This document shows, piece by piece, positions 50,907 through 58,606 of a DNA stretch of 64,000 nucleotides. The notes under the pieces are model-generated. The model saw only the letters and a list, made by a program, of their open reading frames with translations. It was not told the DNA's origin and did not search any database. Made by a program: the position numbers and the translations under genes. Position 1 is the first letter of the stretch; each line of letters opens with the position of its first letter. This DNA is from Haloferax prahovense DSM 18310. Its GTDB lineage: Archaea; Halobacteriota; Halobacteria; Halobacteriales; Haloferacaceae. The DNA lies in assembly GCF_000336815.1 (NCBI RefSeq), contig NZ_AOLG01000012.1:17261-81260 (forward strand), read 5' to 3'.

Positions 50907-51269
50907 ATGCGAACGTGGGCCTCGTCGCTCTTCGGTCTGGGAGTCGGGAGCGCGGTCAGCTACTCATTCGGCTTCCGACACGGTGCGGTCTGGGTTGGGG
51001 TCGCTCTCCTTCTCACGTACACAATCGCCGGCTTCGGGTACGCCGCGTTTCCCGCGTACCGCTGGCGGTGGTCCGGACCGAACGACCACTTCTGGTACAC
51101 GATAGTCGGCGTCTTGAGCGCCCTCTTACCAATCCTCGCGGCGTACGGCCTGCACCTCGAACCCGGCGGGCGCGTTCGGGGAATGGTTCTCTTGGGCGGG
51201 CTCTGGTTGGGTGGTCTCTTCGCCGGAATCGCACTCGAACGCGCCTCTCGGCGCGCGAGCGACGACTGA
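50907..51269 (+). CDS. Small four-helix membrane protein
   Basis: This 120-residue protein starts MRTWASSLFGLGVGSAVSYS. It has about four membrane helices (for example AVWVGVALLLTYTIAGFGYAAF, LSALLPILAAYGLHL and GMVLLGGLWLGGLFAGIAL). No catalytic motif is seen. A leaderless start is supported by an AACTATC element 28 nt upstream. It lies between the two cheF genes but looks independent, and its link to motility is unclear. Confidence 0.75.
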   Translation: MRTWASSLFGLGVGSAVSYSFGFRHGAVWVGVALLLTYTIAGFGYAAFPAYRWRWSGPNDHFWYTIVGVLSALLPILAAYGLHLEPGGRVRGMVLLGGLWLGGLFAGIALERASRRASDD

Positions 51270-51325
51270 CGAGCGCGACGCGTCGCTCTCGTCCGGCGAG
51301 TTCCCCGGGAAAAACCGAGTGCTGA

Positions 51326-52192
51326 CTACTGTTCGTTGATGGCGTCGGAGGCGATGCTGCGGCCGCGGGCGTTGAGTTGCACCTCGTGGCGCACGCGAAT
51401 CTCCTCGACGACGTTGTGGTCGATGAGCCGCTGGAAGAGTTCCTCGACCTCGTCCACGTCGAGCCCGAGGAAGCTGGGGATGTCGAACGGGGAGACGCCG
51501 GAGTACAGCGCCGTGAGGACCTGTTTGTCCGTCTCGCTCAGTTCGATAGAGGTCTCGGAAAGCTCCTCGCCCTCGCGGAGGAGCGTGTAGAGGAAGCTGA
51601 CGGCGCGGTCGGAGCCGGAGATGTACGTCTGGAGGCTCGTCCCCTCGTCGTCGGAGTGTTCGACCTCGATGACGCTCCGGTGTTTGTCGACGATGGTTCG
51701 CTCGCCGGTCTTCACGTCGCCGATGTCGTCGAGGCGGACCTCGACGAACTTGCCGCCGACGGTCGCCATGCTCACGGCCTCGTCTTCGACTTTGAGCCGG
51801 GACTTTTCCCACTCGGTGTTCTGGACGACGCCGCCGGCGACTGCGGGATGTCGCGCGAGGAACTGCTCGGTGTTGAGGAGCGCCCCGAAGAAGTCCGTCT
51901 CGAACTCGTCGTAGTCGACGGGCGCGAGCAGGACGACGCCCGACGGGATGTGGACGCTGAAGTAGTCGGAGACGGTCGCGATGCGCTGGTTCACGTCGTA
52001 CCGGCCGCCGAACTCCTGTATCTTCGAGAGCTGAATCGTCCGCTTGCCGCCCGTCCCCGCGAGAATGAGCCGCCTGTTCGAAAGCAGAATTCGGCCGCTC
52101 GTCCAGTCGACGTCGTGTATCTCCCGGCCGTTCTTGATGACTTGGAGGAACCGCCCGCGGGTGTCTCCGAGTTTTTGCTCACCGGGTTTCAT
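51326..52192 (-). CDS. cheF2: Chemotaxis-archaellum adaptor CheF (second copy)
   Basis: This 288-residue protein is a second CheF with the same core (GRFLQVIKNGREIHDVDWTSGRILLSNRRLILAGTGGKRTI) and a C-terminal winged-helix-like domain (TALYSGVSPFDIPSFLGLDVDEVEELFQRL). It lacks the long disordered N-terminus of CheF1. It is the last gene of the cheB-cheA-cheR-cheF2 run, 3 nt after cheR. Two CheF copies in separate operons resemble the arrangement known in Halobacterium. Confidence 0.88.
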   Translation of the reverse strand: MKPGEQKLGDTRGRFLQVIKNGREIHDVDWTSGRILLSNRRLILAGTGGKRTIQLSKIQEFGGRYDVNQRIATVSDYFSVHIPSGVVLLAPVDYDEFETDFFGALLNTEQFLARHPAVAGGVVQNTEWEKSRLKVEDEAVSMATVGGKFVEVRLDDIGDVKTGERTIVDKHRSVIEVEHSDDEGTSLQTYISGSDRAVSFLYTLLREGEELSETSIELSETDKQVLTALYSGVSPFDIPSFLGLDVDEVEELFQRLIDHNVVEEIRVRHEVQLNARGRSIASDAINEQ

Positions 52193-52195
52193 CGC

Positions 52196-53038
52196 TCACC
52201 TCCCGACCGCGGCGTCGCTCGCGCGGTAGATGCGGAGTCGTTTCTCGACGGGGTCGAACTGCTGTCTACACGTCGGCGGGATGGTCTCTGTCATGCCGAT
52301 GGTGAGGTACCCGTCCGGCTTCAGCGCGGAGCCGAGCGTCTCGAAGACCGCCCGCTTCGACTCGGCGTTGATGTAGATGAACAGGTTCCGACAGACGACG
52401 AGGTCGAACGTCCCCGGCGGCTCCTCGCGGATGAGGTCGCGTCGCTCGAAGCGGACCATGTCGGTGACTGCGTCTTTCACCCGGAAGGTGTCGTCGTCGC
52501 GGTCGACGAAGCGCTCCCAGCGGCCGATGGGGTCGAGCTGTTCGGCCACGTCGTTGGTCTCGGAGGCGCGGTACTCGCCCGCCCTGGCGGCGCGGAGAAT
52601 CTCGCGTTTGATGTCCGTGCCGACGATTTCGATGCGGCGCTCGTCGACGCGGTCGTCGTCGTGGGCGAGCATCGCCAGCGAGTAGGCCTCGCGGCCGTCC
52701 GAGCAGGCCGCGCTCCAGATCTTGATGGGGTCGTGGCGGCTCCCCCGCGAACTCAGGTCGCGGAGCACCTCGCGGAGTGCCTCCCACACCTCGGGATTGC
52801 GGAAGAAGCTCGTCACGTTGACTGACAGCGCGTCGAGGAGCGCCTGCTGTTCTTCCTCGTCGTCGGTGAGGAGGTTGTGGTACGACCCGTAGTCGTCGAC
52901 ACGTCGCCGCCGCATCCGCGCGGAGATTCGGCGGTCGAGGTAGGCGTCGTTGTACGAACTCGTCTGGAACTGCAGGGAGTCTTCGATGTAGTCCAAGAGC
53001 CGGCCGAACGCCGGGTCGTCGGTCGCCGACGAGGGCAT
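52196..53038 (-). CDS. cheR: Chemoreceptor methyltransferase CheR
   Basis: This 280-residue SAM-dependent enzyme methylates glutamates on chemoreceptors. It has the helical N-domain (YIEDSLQFQTSSYNDAYLDRRISARMRRRRVDDY), FFRNPEVWEALREVLR, the SAM motif IKIWSAACSDGREAYSLAML, and later FDLVVCRNLFIYINAESK. It starts within the cheA stop (TGATG, 1-nt overlap), so the two are translationally linked. No receptor is encoded in the window. Confidence 0.94.
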   Translation of the reverse strand: MPSSATDDPAFGRLLDYIEDSLQFQTSSYNDAYLDRRISARMRRRRVDDYGSYHNLLTDDEEEQQALLDALSVNVTSFFRNPEVWEALREVLRDLSSRGSRHDPIKIWSAACSDGREAYSLAMLAHDDDRVDERRIEIVGTDIKREILRAARAGEYRASETNDVAEQLDPIGRWERFVDRDDDTFRVKDAVTDMVRFERRDLIREEPPGTFDLVVCRNLFIYINAESKRAVFETLGSALKPDGYLTIGMTETIPPTCRQQFDPVEKRLRIYRASDAAVGR

Positions 53039-55254
53039 CAGTCGGCCGCCTCCTCGGCGGTGTCGGGGAGCTGGCTCGGGTCGAACTCGCGCATCGCCTG
53101 CTGGCCGTCAGCGGGGAGTTCGAGCGTCGAGACGTCCAGAATCGGAATGACGTTGCCGTCGCCGATGACGGCCGTTCCCGACAGCCCGCCGACGCCCGAC
53201 AGCGGTCCTTGTAGGGGCGTCACGACGACTTCCTCCTGTTTCGTCACGCCGTCACAGTGTAGCGCGACCTGTCTGTCGTCGGGACGGATGCGGACCACCA
53301 TGCCGTCGTCGGGTTCGGGCGAGTCGATTTCGAGCGCCTCGCGGAGCCGAATCAGCGGGAAGATAGTCTCCTCGTGGACGATGACCTCCGCGCCGCTGAC
53401 CGTCTGGACGCGGTCGCGCCGGCTTATCTCGTCGATGTACTTGATGGGGACGCCGAACTCGCGGTCTTCGACCTGCACGAAAAGCACCTTGATGATGGCG
53501 ACCGACACCGGCAGCCGGATGTTGAACGTGCTTCCCTCGCCGGGTTCGCTCTCGACCGACACCGAGCCGTCGAGCGATTCGACGGTCGTCTTCACCACGT
53601 CCATGCCGACGCCGCGGCCGGACACGTCCGTGATTTCGTCGTTGGTCGAAAAGCCGGGGTGGAAGATGTAGTCGTACACCTCGCTGTCGGGCATCTGGGT
53701 TACCTCCTCGCGGGTCGCCACGCCCTTGTCGACGGCCTTCTCGCGGACGGCGTCGGCGTTGATACCGCCGCCGTCGTCCTCGACGGTCACGATGACGGTG
53801 TCGTGTTGGCGGCGCGCGGAGAGTCTGATGGTCCCCGTGCGGGACTTGCCGTTTGCCTCGCGCACGTCGGGTGCTTCGATGCCGTGGTCGACGGCGTTCC
53901 GGAGGACGTGCATCAGCGGGTCGGAAATCTCGTCGAGGATGGTGCGGTCGAGTTCGATGTCCGCGCCCTCGACCTTGAACGAGACGCGCTTGTCCTGCTC
54001 GCGGGCGAGGTCGCGCACCAGTCGGGGGAACTTGTCGAACACCTTCTTCAGCGGGATGAGCCGCATGTCCATCACGGTGTTCTGGAGGTTCGACGAAATC
54101 TTGTCCAGTTCGTCGAGCGTGTCGAGCGCGGTCGTCTGGCCCACGTCGATGGCGTTTCTGAGCTTGATGCGACTCGTGACCAACTGCTCGACGAGTTCGT
54201 GGAGTTCGTCGAGCTGGTCGACGTCCACGCGGACGGACTTGACCGCGGAGATGGAGCGGGCCTCTTTTTTCTTCTCCGTGCCGGACTCCGGTTCTTCGTC
54301 GCTCTCGGTCGACTCGGCCTCGTCGGCGTCTCCTTCGCTCCCGTCGTCGACGCTGGGTGCGTCGGACGCCGCGTCGCTGTCACTGTCGACAGCGCCGTCA
54401 GCGTCAGCGGACTGGTCGGAGCCATCCGATGCCGGGGCGTCAACCCCGGCGTCAATATCCGACTCCGCCGCCGGAGTGTCGCCGGCGTCCGCGGCCTCGT
54501 CGCCGCCGGCGAGCGCGTCGGACACGTCGGTCGTCTCGACCGTCGAGACCTTCCAGAGCCCGTCGAGTTCGCTTTCGACGACGGCGGCGTCGCGCTCGGC
54601 GACGAACAGGTCGAAGCCGTCGCCGAACTCGCCGTCTTCGATGGCGTCGCGGTTCGGGTTCGCGCCGACCACGTCGAGTTCTTCCGGGATGCTACTGAGG
54701 AAGATGCCGGCGTCGACGCCCTTCATCTGGCCCGCGTCGAGTTCGACGTGGGCGTGGGTGAGCGTGGTCGCGTCGAGCGCATCGGTGTCGACGCAGTCGG
54801 CGGCGAGAGAGTCGAGGTCGACCGACTCGCGGTCGGCCTCGTCAGACGCCGCCGGGTTCGAGTTTCCCGCGTCACCTCCGTCTTCGACGGCGGCGCGAAT
54901 CTCCTCGACCGTGTCGGTCGGGTCGATGGTGGACTCGCCGTTCTCCTCGATGTCGTGGAGAATCTCCACGATGAGGTCCATCCCGTCGAAGACGAGGTCC
55001 ATCCGCTCGGCCGTCACGTCGAGTCGCTCGTGGCGAATCTCGTCGAGGAGGTCCTCGACGGCGTGGGCGACCGTCGCGGCGTTGTCGAATCCCATCGCAC
55101 CGAAGTTCCCCTTCAGCGTGTGGGCCTGCCGGAAGATGTCGTCGATGGCCTCGGTGTCGTCCGGGTTCGACTCCAGCGACAGCAGGGAGTTGTTCAACTG
55201 CGTGATGCTCTCTTCGCTCTCGGTGATGAATGCTTGGTAGAGTTCTTCGTCCAT
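53038..55254 (-). CDS. cheA: Chemotaxis histidine kinase CheA
   Basis: This 738-residue protein has the P1 Hpt domain with phospho-His45 (FRQAHTLKGNFGAMGF), P2-like and very acidic linkers rich in Asp, Ala and Ser, and P3 dimerisation (LDELHELVEQLVTSRIKLRNAI). The P4 kinase domain follows (HVLRNAVDHGIEAP, DDGGGINADAV, GFSTNDEITDVSGRGVGMDVV), then a P5 CheW-like domain (SVAIIKVLFVQVEDREFGVPI). It autophosphorylates and passes phosphate to CheY and CheB. It lies between cheB (2-nt gap) and cheR (1-nt overlap). Confidence 0.96.
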   Translation of the reverse strand: MDEELYQAFITESEESITQLNNSLLSLESNPDDTEAIDDIFRQAHTLKGNFGAMGFDNAATVAHAVEDLLDEIRHERLDVTAERMDLVFDGMDLIVEILHDIEENGESTIDPTDTVEEIRAAVEDGGDAGNSNPAASDEADRESVDLDSLAADCVDTDALDATTLTHAHVELDAGQMKGVDAGIFLSSIPEELDVVGANPNRDAIEDGEFGDGFDLFVAERDAAVVESELDGLWKVSTVETTDVSDALAGGDEAADAGDTPAAESDIDAGVDAPASDGSDQSADADGAVDSDSDAASDAPSVDDGSEGDADEAESTESDEEPESGTEKKKEARSISAVKSVRVDVDQLDELHELVEQLVTSRIKLRNAIDVGQTTALDTLDELDKISSNLQNTVMDMRLIPLKKVFDKFPRLVRDLAREQDKRVSFKVEGADIELDRTILDEISDPLMHVLRNAVDHGIEAPDVREANGKSRTGTIRLSARRQHDTVIVTVEDDGGGINADAVREKAVDKGVATREEVTQMPDSEVYDYIFHPGFSTNDEITDVSGRGVGMDVVKTTVESLDGSVSVESEPGEGSTFNIRLPVSVAIIKVLFVQVEDREFGVPIKYIDEISRRDRVQTVSGAEVIVHEETIFPLIRLREALEIDSPEPDDGMVVRIRPDDRQVALHCDGVTKQEEVVVTPLQGPLSGVGGLSGTAVIGDGNVIPILDVSTLELPADGQQAMREFDPSQLPDTAEEAAD

Positions 55255-55256
55255 GG

Positions 55257-56357
55257 TCAGGTAGTGAGCCCGCGGAGTGCTTCGTCTGCGATTCGCCCGT
55301 CGGCCGAGACGGTGTCGACACAGCCGGCCTCGATGGCCCGCTTCGGCATTCCGAAGATCGCGGAGGTCGATTCGTCTTGTGCGACCGTGTGGCCGCCCGC
55401 CCGCTTGATTCGGGTCATCCCCTCGACGCCGTCGCGGCCCATGCCGGTGAGGAGCACGCCGGCCAGCGGCGCGTCGACCGCCTCGGCGGCCGACGCCATC
55501 GTGAGGTCGATAGCCGGCTTGACGCCGTGGAGCGGCTCGTCGTCGGAGAGTTCGAGCCGGAGACGTCCGGCCCGGTCGCCGGTCACGAGGAGGTGGGAAC
55601 CGCCGGGTGCGATGCGAATCTGCCCGGGACCGATTCGCTCGCCGTCGCTCGCCTCTTGGACCTCGTAGTCACAGCGGCCGTCGAGCCGCGCCGCAAAGCG
55701 CTTCGTGAAGCCGGCCGGCATGTGCTGGACGACCAGCACGCGGAGGCCCGCCTCCTCGGGGAGCGCCGCGAGCAACCGCTCGACGACGTTCGGCCCGCCC
55801 GTGGACGCGCCGATAATCAGCGTCGAGCCCTCGGTCGGCAGCGACCCGGTCGCCCCCGAAGACGCCGGTTTCGACCCCGCGGTCGCCGTCGACTTCGGCT
55901 CCGTCTTCGGCGGCCGGGAGCCCCGGCGCGTCGCCGAGAGGTCGACCGCCGCGGCGGACTGAATCTTCTCGACCAGTTCCCGCTTGACGCGGGGCATCTC
56001 GGAGGTGACCTCGCCGCCCGGCTTCGTCACGAAGTCGACCGCCCCCCGGTCGAGCGCCTCGAACGTCACATCGGCGTCCTCCTCGGCGTGCGCCGAGAGC
56101 ATGAGGACGGGCGTCGGACACTCCTCCATGATGGCCTCGACCGCGTCGAGTCCGTTCATCTCGGGCATCTCGATGTCCATCGTCACGACGTCCGGTCGGT
56201 TCGCCTCGACCACCGAAATCGCCTCGCGGCCGTCGGCCGCCTCGGCGACGACCTCGACGTCGGCGTCTTCGAGGAGCGTGCGAATCAGCGTCCGCATGAA
56301 CCGCGAGTCGTCGACGACGACCGCGCGAGTCGGCTCCGCGCCGGCGGACGCGCTCAT
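55257..56357 (-). CDS. cheB: Chemotaxis methylesterase CheB
   Basis: This 366-residue protein has an N-terminal receiver with Asp61 (VVTMDIEMPEMNG), a Ser/Thr/Pro-rich linker, and the CheB methylesterase domain with the catalytic triad as Ser in GASTGGPNVVERLL, His in VVQHMPAGFT and Asp in LLTGMGRDGVEGM. It removes receptor methyl groups. The ATG at 56357 is preferred over a GTG at 56366. A leaderless upstream ORF ends with ATGA overlapping this start, and the promoter carries a variant of the motility dyad shared with cheW. Confidence 0.95.
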   Translation of the reverse strand: MSASAGAEPTRAVVVDDSRFMRTLIRTLLEDADVEVVAEAADGREAISVVEANRPDVVTMDIEMPEMNGLDAVEAIMEECPTPVLMLSAHAEEDADVTFEALDRGAVDFVTKPGGEVTSEMPRVKRELVEKIQSAAAVDLSATRRGSRPPKTEPKSTATAGSKPASSGATGSLPTEGSTLIIGASTGGPNVVERLLAALPEEAGLRVLVVQHMPAGFTKRFAARLDGRCDYEVQEASDGERIGPGQIRIAPGGSHLLVTGDRAGRLRLELSDDEPLHGVKPAIDLTMASAAEAVDAPLAGVLLTGMGRDGVEGMTRIKRAGGHTVAQDESTSAIFGMPKRAIEAGCVDTVSADGRIADEALRGLTT

Positions 56358-56464
56358 CGTCCCCACCCGGCGGTTCCGGGTCGGCGGGAACTCGACGACG
56401 CCGAGTGGCCCCCCCGCCGAGGGCTCGGTGGATTCGTTAGTGTGCCGTTTCGTTGACCGCTCAT
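56354..56464 (-). other. Leaderless upstream ORF overlapping cheB
   Basis: ATG at 56464 lies about 30 nt after the TATA-like TTATATA (56490-56496, minus strand), so it is at the predicted transcript start. It opens a 36-codon frame (MSGQRNGTLTNPPSPRRGG...) that ends in TGA at 56354-56356, overlapping the cheB ATG as ATGA. The peptide is Arg/Ser/Gly/Pro-rich, not acidic. The same plan is seen at arlCE, so a coupling or control role is suspected. Confidence 0.45.
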
Positions 56465-56511
56465 CTACCTCCGAGGTTCGGAAATCGGGTATATAAACAC
56501 TCGGCGAGGAT

Positions 56512-56525
56512 AATCACGGCTGATA
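56512..56525. promoter_or_regulatory. Variant motility dyad between cheB and cheW
   Basis: The site reads AATCACGGCTGATA, one base from TATC-N6-GATA. On the minus strand, TTATATA begins at 56496; on the plus strand, TTATACG begins at 56541. Each is exactly 16 nt past the site edge, so this single dyad is centred between the cheB and cheW promoters and could serve both. Confidence 0.65.
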
Positions 56526-56577
56526 ATCGGGTACGTATCTTTATACGCTGAATCTCACCACTCTGAAGCAGACAGGT

Positions 56578-56596
56578 GGCGGCGGATGTCGCCGCC
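56578..56596 (+). promoter_or_regulatory. GC-rich hairpin with an ATG in its loop, cheW 5' end
   Basis: GGCGGCG (56578-56584) and CGCCGCC (56590-56596) pair around a 5-nt loop, GATGT. The first possible cheW ATG (56586) is in this loop. It could expose or hide that start, or mark that translation begins at a downstream ATG (56601, 56607 or 56634). Confidence 0.45.
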
Positions 56597-57080
56597 GGGG
56601 ATGACCATGCGACAAGATGCAATCACGACCGAGATGAGCGCGGACGAGACCGACGCGGAGGACTCCGCCGAAGAAGTACAGGTGCTGGAATTCCAACTCG
56701 GCCCGGAGACGTACTGCGTCGATATCGAGTACGTGAGCGAAATCGTCGACAAGGGCCAGCTCACGGCGGTTCCGAACGCGCCGGACTACGTCGAGGGCGT
56801 GATGGACCTCCGCGGGCGGACCACGTCAATCATCAACCCGAAGTCGCTTCTCAGCATCGACGACGAGGGCGAGTCGAAGCGCATCGTCATCTTCGACCCC
56901 AACAAGTTCGAAGACGAGGCCGCGACCGGCTGGCTCGTCGACGAGGTGTACCAAGTCGTGCGCGTCTCGATGGACGACGTGGAGGACCCGCCGCTCGAAA
57001 AAGACGACTCCATCGAGGGCGTCATCAAGCGCGACGGCGACCTCGTCGTCTGGATTTCGCCGGTGCACGCCATCGAGTAG
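56586..57080 (+). CDS. cheW: Chemotaxis coupling protein CheW
   Basis: This protein of up to 164 residues has the CheW beta-barrel, with VQVLEFQLGPETYCVDIEYVSEIV, VPNAPDYVEGVMDLRGRTTSIIN and later GWLVDEVYQVVRVS. It couples receptors to CheA. The start is uncertain: an ATG at 56586 lies in a hairpin loop, and others at 56601, 56607 and 56634 are in frame. The acidic N-terminus before the barrel is variable. Its promoter TATA (TTTATAC, 56540-56546) shares a dyad with cheB. It is monocistronic. Confidence 0.93.
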   Translation: MSPPGMTMRQDAITTEMSADETDAEDSAEEVQVLEFQLGPETYCVDIEYVSEIVDKGQLTAVPNAPDYVEGVMDLRGRTTSIINPKSLLSIDDEGESKRIVIFDPNKFEDEAATGWLVDEVYQVVRVSMDDVEDPPLEKDDSIEGVIKRDGDLVVWISPVHAIE

Positions 57081-57119
57081 GGACGTTCTGCGACCGGCCC
57101 CGCTCTCGTTTTCGAGAAC

Positions 57120-58469
57120 CTAATCGGCGAGCGACTGCTCTCCCGCCGCGACGCCCCGCCCGCCGGTGAGTACCACCACGACGAGCGCACAACCCACGAC
57201 GACGCCCGCGAGGCCGAACGCGGCGACGTAGCCGGCGGCGTCGGCGACGAACCCGCCGAGCGCCGAGCCGACCCCGCCGCCGAGGCTCGAAAGCGCCGTG
57301 TACGCGCCGAGGGCCTCCCCGCGAATCCGGTCGGGCGCGAGTCGCGTCACCATCCCGGTCGCCGTCACCGCGATGACCGCCCACGTGACGCCGATGACGA
57401 GGAACGTCGCGCCGAGGGTGACGAGCGCGGCGAGCGCCGCGAACTGCGTGCCGACGACGGCGACCGCCGGGAAGGCGAGTCCGCGGGTCGCCAGCGCGCC
57501 GGCCTGGAGGTGACGGGGGTCGTGTCGCGCCGCGAACGCGCCGACCTTCGCGTAGCTCACCGCCGACCCGAGACTCGACAGGACGAACAGAGCGAACACC
57601 TCGTCGGCGGACCGGCCGGAGCCGACGAGGTACGCGGGCAGCGGCCCGAAGAAGACCGAGAAGCCGACGAAAAACAGCGTCGCGGCCGCGAGGTACCGGA
57701 GGAGTTCGGGACTCATCCGCGCCCGGAGGTCGTCGAGGTCGAGGCTCTGGAGCGCCCAGTAGAGCCGCGAGGGACCGTACGGGACCGCGCGGACCGAACG
57801 CCCGACGAGGCCGCTCTGTCGGCGGATACTGGCCGACACACGGGCGAACCGCCGCGCCGACAGCGTCGAGCGTTCGGGGTACCAGACGCGGACGAGGACG
57901 GCACCGAGCGCGGCGGCGACCGCGGCCGCGACGAGGAACCGCCGCTGGACCGCGAGCGCGTCGAGACCGAACAGGCGCGGGGCCAGCGCCGACCAGACCG
58001 CGCCGACGACGAGGCCGCCGAGCCAGCCGTACCCCTGATAGTGGTTGAGGACGCCGAAGCGGCGGTCCCAGTCCTTCGACGGGACGCCCTCGACGACGAT
58101 GAGGTTCAACACCGGCGCGGCCGCGGCGACGACGAACCACAACAGGGCGTTGGCGACGAGGACCGCGGCCGGCGACGACACGGTGGCCGTGAGGAAGAGC
58201 GCGCCGGCGGTCGCCACGAGCGCGACGAGGATGAACGGTCGCCTGCGCTTCGCGCGGGCGGCCAGCCGGCCCCAGAGCACCGCGCCCGGCGCGCCGGCGA
58301 AGGCGGCGGTCGCGGCGATGAGGCCGACGAACAGCGCGTTCGCTCCCAGTTCGATGGCGTACAGCGGGACGACGAGCGACGACGCGCCCACCGCGGCATA
58401 GCCCAGCGCCCAACCGAACAGCCACCGGTCGCGGTTCCCCGTCTTCGAACGTCCGTGTCGGTCGGTCAC
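57120..58469 (-). CDS. Major facilitator superfamily transporter
   Basis: This 449-residue protein has about 12 membrane helices in two six-helix halves joined by a charged central segment (VWYPERSTLSARRFARVSASIRRQSG). An MFS-type loop WGRLAARAKRRRPFIL follows TM2-3, with a second basic loop in the other half. The substrate is unknown and no drug- or sugar-specific motif stands out. It converges on cheW and is divergent from the nucleobase permease. Confidence 0.85.
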   Translation of the reverse strand: MTDRHGRSKTGNRDRWLFGWALGYAAVGASSLVVPLYAIELGANALFVGLIAATAAFAGAPGAVLWGRLAARAKRRRPFILVALVATAGALFLTATVSSPAAVLVANALLWFVVAAAAPVLNLIVVEGVPSKDWDRRFGVLNHYQGYGWLGGLVVGAVWSALAPRLFGLDALAVQRRFLVAAAVAAALGAVLVRVWYPERSTLSARRFARVSASIRRQSGLVGRSVRAVPYGPSRLYWALQSLDLDDLRARMSPELLRYLAAATLFFVGFSVFFGPLPAYLVGSGRSADEVFALFVLSSLGSAVSYAKVGAFAARHDPRHLQAGALATRGLAFPAVAVVGTQFAALAALVTLGATFLVIGVTWAVIAVTATGMVTRLAPDRIRGEALGAYTALSSLGGGVGSALGGFVADAAGYVAAFGLAGVVVGCALVVVVLTGGRGVAAGEQSLAD

Positions 58470-58564
58470 GCGTCACGAATGAAACCGGTGAAACAAAGTC
58501 GTTACCCCCCGAACGCGCGCGAAAAGCAGGACATATATAGTCTGAACAAAATCCTCGGACAACC

Positions 58565-58606
58565 ATGCTCGGGAGCGAACCACCACACACGGGGGGATGG
58601 TCGTGA
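58565..58606 (+). other. Leaderless upstream ORF overlapping the nucleobase permease start
   Basis: A TATA-like CATATATAG (58532-58540) puts the transcript start near 58563. The first ATG at 58565 opens 13 codons (MLGSEPPHTGGWS) and stops at 58604-58606, which is 10 nt inside the permease. Ribosomes starting at the 5' end would read this frame first, so it may limit permease translation. Confidence 0.4.
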
